From Halorubrum salsamenti (GTDB lineage Archaea; Halobacteriota; Halobacteria; Halobacteriales; Haloferacaceae), in contig NZ_VCNL01000002.1 in assembly GCF_007671685.1 (NCBI RefSeq), positions 558,001-622,000 of the forward strand: DNA of 64,000 nt, read 5' to 3'. A program made the position numbers and the translations under genes. Below, in pieces: positions 51,595 through 60,252 of this stretch; the stretch's first letter is position 1, and each line of letters starts with the position of its first letter. The notes under the pieces were generated by a model that was given only the letters and a program-made list of their open reading frames with translations, did not search any database and was not told where the DNA came from.

Positions 51595-54348
51595 ATGTCC
51601 GGCCGCAAGACCGCCGTCATCTGGGTTTGTGCTGTCACCGTCTTCGCAGCGGTGACCCTCCCGGGAGGAGTCGGCATCGGGATCTCCGCTGCCGCGGCCA
51701 ACGCCGAGTTTCAAGTCCTGGATGCCGACCTCGCCGAGGAAGCGATCGCTGAAGGCGAAACCGTCACGGTCACGGCGAATATCGAGAACGTCGGCGATGA
51801 GACGGGAACGTTCACGGCCGATCTCGAGGAGGGGGACGAGGTCATCAACACCAAGGACGTCGATATCGGACCGAACAAGACGGAAACGGTCGAATTCACC
51901 GAGCAGTTCGATACGGCGGGAACGTACGATCTCAGCGTCGACGGCGAGCCGGCTGGAACCCTCACGGTCTCCGAACCTGCGGCGTTCGAGGTGTCGGACG
52001 CGGGGTTGGACGACGACACCATCTTGGCGGGCGACACCGCAGTCGTGTCCGCCGAGGTGGCAAACGTCGGCGGCGGCGAGGGGACGTTTACAGCCGGGCT
52101 CCGCGCGACGAGCCAAGACGGCACCACCGAGACCGTCGACACGCGGTCGGTGACGCTTGCGGGCGGTGACTCGCGATCGATCGAGCTACGCGGAACCTTC
52201 GAGCAGCCCGGCGAGTACGACGTACAGGTCAACGAGACGGCTGCCGGCACGCTGACGGTCGGGTCGCCGGCCGATCCGACCGTCACGGACGCGACGCTCG
52301 AGGAGGACGTGGTGTCCGAGGGTAGCGGGGTCACGGTCACCGCCACGATAGAGAACACCGGCGATCGCGAGGGGAGTCTGTCAGTGACGGTGGCGGCCGA
52401 CGGGGCGGACAAAGCCACCGAAGAGCTGACGGTCGGCCCCGGAGAGCGGCGCACGGAACGGTTCACCTACACCGCGACCGCGGACGGTGAGTACGAGATC
52501 ACTGTTAACGGCGCGTCTGCCGGGACGCTCACCGTGACCCAACCGGCGACGTTCCGAACGACGAATGCGGACGTCGAGCCGGACACGATGTTCGAGGGCG
52601 AGTCAGCCGAGGTGACCGCGACCATCGTGAACGTCGGGACCGAGACGGGGACACACACCGCGACCCTGGTCGTCGACGGCGAATCGGTCGAGAGCCAGGA
52701 GCTCGTCATCGGTCCCGGCGACGGCGACACGGCCGCGTTCTCGCCGACGTTCGAGACGGCGGACGAATACGCGATCGCCGTTAACGACGAACCGGCGGGG
52801 ACGCTCAGCGTGCTCGAGCCCGCGGACATCTCGGTCCGCGACACCGCCCTGGAACCAGAGGAGATCACCACTGGCGAGTCCGCCGCGGTGACCGTCGAGA
52901 TCGGGAACGACGGCGACGTGGACGGCGAGTTCACGACGCGACTTCGGAACGGCAACGACACGCTCGATACCGACACTCGGACTGTCGGTCCCGATGCGAG
53001 CGAGACCGTCCGGTTTAATCGGACGTTCGAGACGACCGGCGACTACGATCTCACCGTCAACGGCGACCCCGTGGGCACGCTTACTGTGCTCGAACCGGCC
53101 GACGTCTCGCTCGGAGAGACGGGTCTCGCTCCCGAGTCAGTCGAGGTGAACGAGTCGGTGGAACTCACCGTCGAACTGCGAAACGACGGCGAGGCGACGG
53201 GTCAACGAGACGTCGACATCGCACTCGGTGACGGCACCGTCATCCAGCGAACGGTGGCCGTGCCCGAAAACGGGACGACGCTGACGATCAGCCACGCGTA
53301 CAACGCCACCGGCGAGTACACAGTCGCGGTCGACGACACGGCCGTTGCCAACGCAACCGTTGTCGAACCGCGGGACAACACCGGCTCTGGTGGCGGCGGA
53401 GGACCGTCCGGATCCTCGGGCTCGTCGGGCTCTTCAGGGTCGGGCTCGTCGGGCTCTTCAGGGTCGGGCACGACGGGCGGTGTGGAGCCGACCGTGGTCC
53501 GGTCTGAATCGGACGAGGCCGTCACCGCCGTCGTCGACGGCGCGGGCGACGGGCGATACGATATCGCGGTGGATCTTGCCGGCCCGTCGGACTCACGGCC
53601 CGCCGTGTCGGTCTCCTCGGCCGCGGTGGACCCGGCTGGTGACCGAGCGGCGTTCGAGACGACGATCGGACGCCCGACGGCCGAACCTGACGGTCGCGAT
53701 CCCATTCCGCACGGGACGGAGCTGGGGTACGTGGAATTCAATTCGACGCTTGACGCGACCGAAACGAGTGCGGCGACGCTGGAGTTCGCCGTCGACGAGG
53801 AGGCGATCCCCCGTGAACTGGGACCGGAACACGTTGCGGTGTTGCGGTACGTCGACGGCGAGTGGACGCTGGCGAACGTCACGCATGAGGTGGAGGGAGA
53901 CACTCACACGGTAACACTGCCAGACGCCACACCCATCGCCGTCGCCGCGCTCGAACCCGGACGCGTCGACATCGTCGAGAGCGCGGTGCCGGCAGACCAA
54001 GTCCAGGCGGGGTACGAGACGACGCTTCGCGCGACGGTGGATAATCCCGGTGACCGCCCGGCAACTCGAAATCTCACCGTCAGCATGAACGGCGAGTCGG
54101 TTGCCGAACGAGCGGTGACGCTCGGGCCCGGTGAGAACGAGACCGTCCGGATCAGGTTCGAACCGCGCGGGAGTGGAACGGTGTTACTTGAGGGAACCGA
54201 GGCCGGCGCGATCACGCAGTTCGGTGGTGACGGTAACGCGACACCGACGGACGCTGAAACCACTGGAGACGCTCCCGGATTCGGTGTGATCGTCGCGGTG
54301 CTCGCGCTCCTCGTGACGGCACTCGGTGTCCGTACTCGGCGGTCGTGA
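51595..54348 (+). CDS. large secreted surface protein with CARDB repeats, PGF-pre-PGF domain and PGF-CTERM
   Basis: The 917-residue product has a signal peptide (hydrophobic about 7-33). Six beta-sandwich repeats of about 90 residues follow, each closing with a GTLTV- or GTLSV-like strand, as in CARDB domains. A Gly/Ser linker (about 600-630) leads to a PGF-pre-PGF domain (about 632-790). A seventh CARDB-like repeat follows, and a C-terminal PGFGV motif with a hydrophobic helix and Arg residues is the archaeosortase anchor. It probably projects from the S-layer for adhesion or binding. ATATAACA at about 51561 gives a short leader. The base composition is less GC-rich than that of its neighbours. 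Confidence 0.88.
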   Translation: MSGRKTAVIWVCAVTVFAAVTLPGGVGIGISAAAANAEFQVLDADLAEEAIAEGETVTVTANIENVGDETGTFTADLEEGDEVINTKDVDIGPNKTETVEFTEQFDTAGTYDLSVDGEPAGTLTVSEPAAFEVSDAGLDDDTILAGDTAVVSAEVANVGGGEGTFTAGLRATSQDGTTETVDTRSVTLAGGDSRSIELRGTFEQPGEYDVQVNETAAGTLTVGSPADPTVTDATLEEDVVSEGSGVTVTATIENTGDREGSLSVTVAADGADKATEELTVGPGERRTERFTYTATADGEYEITVNGASAGTLTVTQPATFRTTNADVEPDTMFEGESAEVTATIVNVGTETGTHTATLVVDGESVESQELVIGPGDGDTAAFSPTFETADEYAIAVNDEPAGTLSVLEPADISVRDTALEPEEITTGESAAVTVEIGNDGDVDGEFTTRLRNGNDTLDTDTRTVGPDASETVRFNRTFETTGDYDLTVNGDPVGTLTVLEPADVSLGETGLAPESVEVNESVELTVELRNDGEATGQRDVDIALGDGTVIQRTVAVPENGTTLTISHAYNATGEYTVAVDDTAVANATVVEPRDNTGSGGGGGPSGSSGSSGSSGSGSSGSSGSGTTGGVEPTVVRSESDEAVTAVVDGAGDGRYDIAVDLAGPSDSRPAVSVSSAAVDPAGDRAAFETTIGRPTAEPDGRDPIPHGTELGYVEFNSTLDATETSAATLEFAVDEEAIPRELGPEHVAVLRYVDGEWTLANVTHEVEGDTHTVTLPDATPIAVAALEPGRVDIVESAVPADQVQAGYETTLRATVDNPGDRPATRNLTVSMNGESVAERAVTLGPGENETVRIRFEPRGSGTVLLEGTEAGAITQFGGDGNATPTDAETTGDAPGFGVIVAVLALLVTALGVRTRRS

Positions 54349-54356
54349 CCCAAACA

Positions 54357-54393
54357 GCATTTTTGACATCCTCCTCCGCGTTCACGCGGAGGA
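54357..54393 (-). mobile_element. IS200/IS605-type right-end hairpin (relic)
   Basis: On the minus strand this reads GATTCCTCCGCG-TGAA-CGCGGAGGAGGATGTCAA. The 9-bp stem and the GGATGTCAA end are typical of haloarchaeal TnpB (IS1341-type) elements. It touches the end of the CARDB protein gene. The preceding minus-strand sequence (54394-54700) resembles the 3-prime region that forms the guide-RNA scaffold. No intact tnpB is present. Confidence 0.5.
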
Positions 54394-54819
54394 ATCCCGA
54401 GCGGTGGGAGTTTCAGGTTCGCAACCATGACTCCGCCACTTTGCGGGAACCCGTCTAACCCAGTCGTCGTAGTCGGTAGCTGGCTGGCGGTGCCAAACCG
54501 CCGGTACTCCTATCCTCGGCGTCGGTGACTCTCACCTGTTGTTTTTGCCAGCAGGGAGTCGCTGACACGTCGCCGGACTTGGAGTTATCTTTGGGCTTGC
54601 TCGACCAACAGGCACAGACGAACGCTTCTGGCATTCGCGTTCACCGTGTTGGTGTTTCGGATATTGTCTCATTAGCGGCGGCGAGGCCGCCTCCCAAGGC
54701 CGTTCGGAATCCGCTCCGTTCCGACCTGACCTTACTTCCCTGTTGAAGCGATTGACAATTAAAACTGCGGATTGGGAAACTCAGGCTGTGCCATCCACGG
54801 TAGAACGTGTCGACGTTGT
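54394..54819 (-). pseudogene. degenerate IS200/IS605 remnant, no intact tnpA or tnpB
   Basis: This 426-base stretch between two element-end hairpins has an unusually low GC content for the window. Minus-strand frames are short and broken by stops. It is too short for TnpB (about 400 residues). Short readings such as NTVNANARSVRLCLL are isolated and assign no family. I read it as a decayed insertion with part of a possible guide-RNA scaffold; the assignment rests mainly on the flanking hairpins. Confidence 0.35.
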
Positions 54820-54862
54820 CGGATTCATCCTGCGGCTAAAGCCGCAGGTATTCTCCTTGAAT
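54820..54862 (-). mobile_element. second IS200/IS605-type end hairpin (relic)
   Basis: On the minus strand, GAATACCTGCGGC-TTTA-GCCGCAGGATGAATCC forms an 8-bp stem with a 4-base loop. It has the same orientation and a similar design to the hairpin at 54357. It lies 54 bases from the 3-prime end of the tRNA gene. Confidence 0.45.
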
Positions 54863-54916
54863 CCTTATAAGTGGTGTACTCCAGTCTCGCGAATCCTGAA
54901 CGAATGCGGGAAGAAG

Positions 54917-54989
54917 TGGGCCGGCGCGAATTCGAATCGCGGTTACGGCCACCCGAAGGCCGAAGGATACCAAGCTACCCCACCGGCCC
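54917..54989 (-). tRNA. tRNA-Pro (anticodon CGG)
   Basis: The 73-base sequence folds into a full cloverleaf. Acceptor stem is GGGCCGG/CCGGCCC with discriminator A. The D arm has GG in the loop. The anticodon stem is CGGCC/GGCCG around TTCGGGT, giving anticodon CGG at positions 34-36. The T arm is CGCGA-TTCGAAT-TCGCG. No intron is present and CCA is not encoded. CGG reads CCG proline codons. Confidence 0.95.
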
Positions 54990-55013
54990 GCATTCTCAGA
55001 AAGGCCGCTCGTT

Positions 55014-55020
55014 CTTTTAA
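55014..55020 (-). promoter_or_regulatory. TATA box of the tRNA-Pro gene
   Basis: Read on the minus strand this is TTAAAAG, centred 28 bases before the first base of the tRNA. That is the expected position for an archaeal tRNA promoter. Confidence 0.65.
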
Positions 55021-55083
55021 CCTTTCCGAAAACCAGGGACGTTCGAGCGTCGGTCCCGACGAGGGCCGACCGGGGCGCCCGCC

Positions 55084-55509
55084 TCACGCCTCGAAGTACC
55101 GGTCGCGGTGTCGTCGGCAGCCGGGGTTGAACGCGGCGTCACAGCGGGGGCAGGCGTCGTCGTCGGGCTTCGCCCGACTGCCAGAGGCGCGTTGCGCCTC
55201 TCCGTCGCCGTCGAGGTACTCGCGGGCTGAGAGCGTCGCGCCGCAGACGCCACAGCGGACCGCCGGCTCGTCGAACCGGTCACGGGGCCACTGTTCGGCC
55301 TCGTGGTCGGTCGCGGCGTCGTGGCACGCGTCGCACGGGTAGTACGTCTCACAGCAGCCGAACCGGAGCGCGACCACGTCGACGGCGCCGTCCCAGTGGG
55401 CACAGCGCGTCTCGGGGTCGACGTCGACGCCCCGAAGCGGGACCGCGAACCGGTCGTCGGTCGCGGGCGCGGTCGTCGTGCGCCGGTCGTCAGTAGGAGG
55501 CGTAGCCAT
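55084..55509 (-). CDS. CHY-type zinc finger protein
   Basis: The 141-residue product has the CHY arrangement of Cys and His: [29 protein letters not shown] core (in several blocks), CGVCGATLS near 87 and a final [15 protein letters not shown] near 120. It should bind two or three zinc ions. The function is unknown in archaea. Its start lies within the last codons of trmY (20-base overlap), so the two are cotranscribed. Confidence 0.85.
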   Translation of the reverse strand: MATPPTDDRRTTTAPATDDRFAVPLRGVDVDPETRCAHWDGAVDVVALRFGCCETYYPCDACHDAATDHEAEQWPRDRFDEPAVRCGVCGATLSAREYLDGDGEAQRASGSRAKPDDDACPRCDAAFNPGCRRHRDRYFEA

Positions 55510-56128
55510 CGGTGTCGAGCCAGTTGTGGACGACCGAGACGGTGTGGTCGGCGTGGAGGCGCTTCGGCCCGACCCGCACGCGGCGCTCCGCGCGATCCGC
55601 GAGCAGGTCGCGCTCGGCCGGAGTGAAGTCGTTGTGGTCGGAGAGCACGAACACGGGGTCGGTCGGCGGCGCGGCGTCGACGAGGGGGTCGCCGTCCTCG
55701 TGGAGCTGGACGGGCGTCGGGCCGGCGTCGGCGGAGTCGCCGGAGGCACTGGCGGCACCGGAAGCGTCGAGCAGTCGATCGAGGGTCGCCTCCAGCCCCA
55801 TCCGCCGGAGCTCGACGCCGGGCGAGACGTCGGCGGGCATGTGCCCGATCGCGTCGTCCTGCGCGTCGAGCGCGTCCCGGATCCGCGCGGCGACGTTGCG
55901 CTCGTCGGGGTGGAGGTGTCGGAGGCTGTCCGCGTCGAAAGTGACCGTGAACTCGTCGGCGACGACGAGGTGAACGCGAACGTCCTCGCGGATCCCGTGC
56001 GAGAGGAAGACGCCGGCGGCGACGCACCGGCAGAGGAGGTCGAGCCGGCCCGCACCGGGGATGTCCGACAGCGAGACCGCGTCCGGATCGGTGGGCACGT
56101 CGTGGCCGATGACGACGAACTGGCGCAT
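55490..56128 (-). CDS. trmY: tRNA pseudouridine-54 N1-methyltransferase
   Basis: The 212-residue product begins [16 protein letters not shown], the TrmY N-terminus. It has [16 protein letters not shown] near 60 and the SPOUT-knot loop [18 protein letters not shown] near 160. It methylates pseudouridine 54 in archaeal tRNAs, giving m1-pseudouridine. The Asp/Ala/Ser-rich insertion near 120-150 is a haloarchaeal feature. The ATG at 56128 is preferred because MRQF is the conserved start. Confidence 0.92.
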   Translation of the reverse strand: MRQFVVIGHDVPTDPDAVSLSDIPGAGRLDLLCRCVAAGVFLSHGIREDVRVHLVVADEFTVTFDADSLRHLHPDERNVAARIRDALDAQDDAIGHMPADVSPGVELRRMGLEATLDRLLDASGAASASGDSADAGPTPVQLHEDGDPLVDAAPPTDPVFVLSDHNDFTPAERDLLADRAERRVRVGPKRLHADHTVSVVHNWLDTDGYASY

Positions 56129-56178
56129 ACGCGGGGGTCGCCCCCGACACTCATAAGCGACCCGACCCAAGGGGATCC

Positions 56179-56322
56179 ATGAGCGTCACCGGACTCTGTC
56201 AGGTCTGTGAGGCGGCGCCGGCGCGCCACACGTGTCCCCGATGCGGCCGCGCCGTCTGTGAGGACCACTGGAGAGACGCCGGTGAGATCTGCACGGCGTG
56301 CGCGCAGGGGCGCCAGCAGTGA
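56179..56322 (+). CDS. small HIT-type zinc finger protein
   Basis: The 47-residue product has Cys pairs in [26 protein letters not shown] and ICTACAQ, the spacing of a zf-HIT or treble-clef finger with a His. It is divergent from trmY (50 bases between starts) and precedes pyrF from the opposite side. Its role is unknown; such small fingers bind RNA or proteins. Confidence 0.75.
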   Translation: MSVTGLCQVCEAAPARHTCPRCGRAVCEDHWRDAGEICTACAQGRQQ

Positions 56323-56360
56323 ACCGGCCCCACACCCGATCCTAACGGCGTCGACGAGTC

Positions 56361-57191
56361 CTACCGATACCGATTCAGCCGCTTTTTCAGCCGCTTGGCG
56401 GCGTCGCCCGCGGCGCCGAAGTACGTCGCCTCGTCGCCCGGCCGACTCGACTCCTCGCCGGCGAAGATGATCCCGCGCGAGGAGTTGACGAGCCCCACGT
56501 CGACAGCGGTCTCCGGGCGGTCGGCGAGGCCGTACTCGACCGCGGCCTCCGCGTCGCCGCCCTGCGCGCCGACGCCGGGGACGAGGAAGGGGATCTCGGG
56601 GACGATCTCGCGGACCTCGGCGAGCTCCTCGGGCGCGGTCGCGCCCACGACGAGGCCGACGTTGTCGTTGCCGTTCCACACGTCCGCGAGCGCCGCGACG
56701 CGCTCGTAGAGGGGTTCTCCGGAGGCGAGTTCGAGGTCTTGGAGGTCGCTGCCGCCCGGGTTCGACGTGCGACAGAGGACGAACACGCCCTTCTCCGCGC
56801 GGTCGAGGAACGGCTGGAGGGAGTCGCGGCCGAGGTACGGGTTCACGGTGATCGCGTCGGCGTCGTCGAGCGCCGCGGCGTACCGCCGGGTGGTGTTGCC
56901 GATGTCGGCGCGCTTGGCGTCGAGGAGGACCGGCACGTCCTTCCCGTGGGCGTAGGCGATCGTCTCTTCCAGCGCGCGCCAGCCGTCGGCGTCCTCGTAG
57001 AAGGCCGCGTTCGGCTTGTAGCAGGCGGCGTGCTCGTGGGTCGCGTCGATGATCCGGCGGTTGAACGCCCACCGCGGCAGATCGGCGTCGGCGACGAACT
57101 CGGGAAGCCGGCTCGGGTCCGGGTCGAGACCGACCGAGACGACGCTGTCGGTCGACTCGCTCCGGTCCGCGAGCGTCTCGAAGAAGCTCAT
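56361..57191 (-). CDS. pyrF: orotidine 5'-phosphate decarboxylase (type 2)
   Basis: The 276-residue product has VSVGLDPDPSRLPEF near 18, KPNAAFYEDADGW near 59 and the catalytic DAKRADIGNTTRRYA near 90, the pattern of type-2 (long) PyrF. It also has VPGVGAQGGD near 205 and SSRGIIFAG near 235. It makes UMP from OMP in pyrimidine synthesis. The start at 57191 fits the family's MSFFETL opening. Confidence 0.93.
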   Translation of the reverse strand: MSFFETLADRSESTDSVVSVGLDPDPSRLPEFVADADLPRWAFNRRIIDATHEHAACYKPNAAFYEDADGWRALEETIAYAHGKDVPVLLDAKRADIGNTTRRYAAALDDADAITVNPYLGRDSLQPFLDRAEKGVFVLCRTSNPGGSDLQDLELASGEPLYERVAALADVWNGNDNVGLVVGATAPEELAEVREIVPEIPFLVPGVGAQGGDAEAAVEYGLADRPETAVDVGLVNSSRGIIFAGEESSRPGDEATYFGAAGDAAKRLKKRLNRYR

Positions 57192-57242
57192 GACCGGTCG
57201 TGGGGACGGGGGCGCGCTAAACGTTGCGTTCCGCCCCGTGGT

Positions 57243-57989
57243 TCACCCTTTCCGATCGTCCGCGGGTCCGTGACCGGCGTACATCGATATCGTCCCGAAC
57301 AGATATCGCTCCTCGCTCACGGTTTCCATCCGGTCCGCGAGCGCCCGTCCCGTCGCGGCCGTCCGCGCGTCAAGCTGGTCGAGCGGATCGCCACCTCTCA
57401 CGTCGAACAGCCGCCCGTTCAGCCGGGCGAACGCGGAGAGGGCGGCGTTCGCGGGACGGCTCCCCCGCGGCGCGAACGCCGCGACGACGACGCTGTCGGC
57501 CAGCGCACACCACTCGCTCACGACCGCGTACGGGTCCGAGAACAGCGACGTGACGAACGTGGCGAGGACGGCGTCGGCCGAGCGAACCGGCGGACGGGTG
57601 GCGTCGCCCCGGACGAACTCGACGTTCTCCCACCCTCGCCGCCTCGCGAGCCCGCGCGCCCGCTCCAGCATCGCGCCGGTGATGTCGACGCCGATGACCC
57701 GACCGGTCGGCCCCACGGCCTCGCGCAACGCCGGGACGTTGACGCCGGGGCCGCAGCCGAACTCGACGACCGCGTCGCCCGCGTCGAGGTCGAGCGCCCG
57801 GACGCAGTCCGCCCGCACCCCGCCGACCGAGGCGGTCGCTCGCGCGAACCAGTCGTAGACCCGTGCCCACGCGGCGTACCCGCGCTGGATCCGGCGCGCC
57901 ACGGGTTCGCCGTCGGTCGTCGGGGGCGACCCGTCGCCCGAGTTCGGTCGCGACGGTGGCGACCGCGACCGGCGACGGTCCCGGGTCAC
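57243..57989 (-). CDS. class I SAM-dependent methyltransferase
   Basis: The 248-residue product starts at GTG 57989, which overlaps the stop of the upstream gene (GTGA). The methyltransferase motif I is VVEFGCGPGVNVPAL near 78, motif II VIGVDITGAMLERA near 100 and a motif-III-like segment FVRGDATRPPVRSADAVLATF near 127. It resembles UbiE/MenG-type enzymes by order and length; the substrate is unknown. The first 35 residues are Arg/Pro/Ser-rich. Translational coupling links it to the gene at 57986. Confidence 0.85.
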   Translation of the reverse strand: MTRDRRRSRSPPSRPNSGDGSPPTTDGEPVARRIQRGYAAWARVYDWFARATASVGGVRADCVRALDLDAGDAVVEFGCGPGVNVPALREAVGPTGRVIGVDITGAMLERARGLARRRGWENVEFVRGDATRPPVRSADAVLATFVTSLFSDPYAVVSEWCALADSVVVAAFAPRGSRPANAALSAFARLNGRLFDVRGGDPLDQLDARTAATGRALADRMETVSEERYLFGTISMYAGHGPADDRKG

Positions 57990-59014
57990 GATCGGGCGCG
58001 AACCGCCGCGGGCGGGTTCTTCGGCCACCACACCTCCGGGCCGTCGCGGGCGACGGTGGAGTAACACCGCTCGCTCCCGTCGCAGTCCCGCGGCCGCTGG
58101 TAGTCGATCCCCCGCTCCGCGAGGTACGTCACGTAGCCGTCGTCGACGCGGTCGAGCTTCTCGTGACACAGCCACTTCTCGCCGTAGATCCGCCCGCCCA
58201 CGTCGCGGTACGGGCAGGTGAACGCCGTCCGCTCGGCGCCGGCCTCGCTCGCGGTGTCGTCGATGCTGACGCCGACCGACCGGTACGCCAGCCGGAGCCG
58301 CCGGACGACGCGCTCGGGCGAGGCGGCGCCGAGGAAGAGTCCGTGCGCGAGGACGTAGCCGAAGCCGTGGAGCAGGCGCTCGAGCCGGGTCAGACCGTCG
58401 GGGTCGTCGTCAAGCATCGACCTGAGGGTCGCGTACCAGCCGGCGATTTCGGTCACCTCGTCGGCCGTCTCGTCGGCCTCGGCGAGCGCCCGCCGCTTCT
58501 CCGGGAGGGGCGCCGCGCCGTCCGAGAGACGGAACGAGGGCACCGCCTCGACATGTTCGAGCACGTCCTCGCGGAGGACGTCGCCGTCGCGGTACGCCTC
58601 CGTCACGCTCTCGAGTTCGGGGTACCACTCGCGGAGCAGCCTGCCGTACGTCCCGTCGAGGAGGTCGTCGACGCGAGCGATCCGAGTCGACTCGGCGGCG
58701 CCGGCCGCCGCCGGGAACGCGTCGACGACCCGCCGCAGTTCGGCGGGATCCGGTCCTGCCATGCGTATCCGTGGCAGGCCACGGACTTGAATCCGCAGGT
58801 CGCCCCGGTGGCCCCGCCTCCACGACGGCCGGACCTTCCCCAGTCCGATCCGCTCGGCGGTCGCCGGGGCGAACACGTCGATCTCGTCGGCCTCGGCGTC
58901 CGCGGACTCCGAGCGCGTGGCGGGTTCGGCGAGGTCGTCGAGCCGCCCGGCCGCGAGCGTCGGGGCGTCGTCGAGGGAGCTGGGAGGGTCGAGGGCAGCC
59001 GATACGAGAGACAC
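57986..59014 (-). CDS. conserved haloarchaeal protein of unknown function with a Cys-rich C-terminus
   Basis: GTG at 59014 gives 342 residues. CTTATTT at about 59051-59057 is a TATA box 37-43 bases upstream, and the sequence from residue 1 to 84 has typical acidic codon use, so I prefer this start. ATG at 58762 (258 residues) is the alternative. Residues about 255-325 hold four spaced Cys (FTCPYRDVGG, KWLCHEKLD, RDCDGSERCYS) that could bind metal or Fe-S. No named family is recognised. The methyltransferase that follows is coupled by GTGA. Confidence 0.6.
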   Translation of the reverse strand: MSLVSAALDPPSSLDDAPTLAAGRLDDLAEPATRSESADAEADEIDVFAPATAERIGLGKVRPSWRRGHRGDLRIQVRGLPRIRMAGPDPAELRRVVDAFPAAAGAAESTRIARVDDLLDGTYGRLLREWYPELESVTEAYRDGDVLREDVLEHVEAVPSFRLSDGAAPLPEKRRALAEADETADEVTEIAGWYATLRSMLDDDPDGLTRLERLLHGFGYVLAHGLFLGAASPERVVRRLRLAYRSVGVSIDDTASEAGAERTAFTCPYRDVGGRIYGEKWLCHEKLDRVDDGYVTYLAERGIDYQRPRDCDGSERCYSTVARDGPEVWWPKNPPAAVRARS

Positions 59015-59079
59015 CGTCGGGCGGGGGAAAGCCGTACCGGTGGGCCCGATGAAATAAGCGTCGGAACCGGCGGGGACGG

Positions 59080-60100
59080 TCAGTCCGTCGACTCCGTCCT
59101 CTCTGCCTCCTCGACGCGACCCCGCGGCGCGTCGCGCTCCGAGAGCATGTCGACCACTTCGAGCAGCAGCGACGAGGGGGCCGACGATGAGCCCGATCGC
59201 TCCGAGGGTGAGGATACCGCCGACGAACCCGACGAAGTACAGCCCCGGGGAGATCCGACCGGTCCAGTCGGCGAGCTGCGTCCGGATCACCGCGTCGGGA
59301 ACGAAGGAGACGACGACGAGGCCGAGCGCTAACACGGCGATCGCCCGCCCGGTCTCCCCGACGAGGAGGTCTCCCGCCGCCAGCGCGACGACGAGTACGC
59401 TCGGCCCGATGATGGGGACGAACTGGAGGACAGCCGCGATAACGGCCAGCAGGACCGGGGAGCCGTACCCAAGCGCCCAAAACACCGCAAACGCGAGCGC
59501 AAACGTCGCCGCCGCCGTCGCCGCCTGGAGGACGTAGATCGAGTACAGCGTCTCCCGCGTCCGCTCGTGGAGCCGCGTCGGGATGTCGTGGTACTCCGCC
59601 GGGACCACGCCGAAGACGGCGGTTCCGACCGCCCCCGGTCGGTAGAGGATTCCGTACACGAGAACGGTGAAGACGACGAGTTCGAGTACGAGCCGCGGCG
59701 CCGCGGCCGCGACCGCGAGCGCGACTTGCCGCACCCACGCTTCGGCGGCCGCCACGTACGGCGCCAACTCGATACCCAGCTCGAACCCGCCCACGCTGAT
59801 CGGGACGACGTCGGGGATCCGTCCGAGGATCTCGATCAGCTCTCGCCGCCGCCGATACAGCACGTAGAGCAGCGGAACCACGAGGAGCACGGCGGCGACG
59901 AAGGCGACGACGGTGGTGGCGACGCACGCGATCCGACGAGACACACCCCGTCCGACGAGCCGCTGGCGGACCGGGTACAGGACGTACGCGACGGTGACCG
60001 CGAAGACGACGGTCCGCAGCACTTCCGCCAACACGACCGCCGCGAGTGCGGCCACCGCGACGAGCAACGCGCCCAGCAGTCGTTGTCGGTTGAGTAACAT
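59080..60100 (-). pseudogene. AI-2E family transporter, frameshifted near its C-terminus
   Basis: The frame from ATG 60100 encodes an AI-2E/PerM-type permease with about eight helices and the signature GLIVGPLVAA near residue 310. At about 59161-59174 (a CTGCTGCTC run) the frame slips. After a one-base skip the expected tail resumes (LEVVDMLSERDAPRGRVEEA) and stops at 59080. Without the skip the frame reads on into the next gene as an artificial 704-residue fusion. A two-base loss or sequencing error in the run explains it. It may still be functional if the error is technical. Confidence 0.7.
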
Positions 60101-60252
60101 GGTATCGTATCACAATTGCGACCAAAAGCCGTTGCGGTGGCGTCGTCCGGGGATTCGGCCGCCGACGCTGGCCGCCCGCTGTGGGGTGCTTCTCGGCCCC
60201 GATCGGCACGGGGGACCGTAGCACCTAACCTCGCGCCACTCCCACGTCCGGT

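Noticed and set aside
53395..53480. CRISPR-like short repeats in the Gly/Ser region of the CARDB gene
   Set aside because: They are in-frame codon repeats for Ser and Gly with no unique spacers.
57986..60100. A single 704-residue fusion of AI-2E permease and a Cys-rich protein
   Set aside because: The permease tail is intact in another frame after one skipped base, and a promoter and GTG start lie between the two parts.
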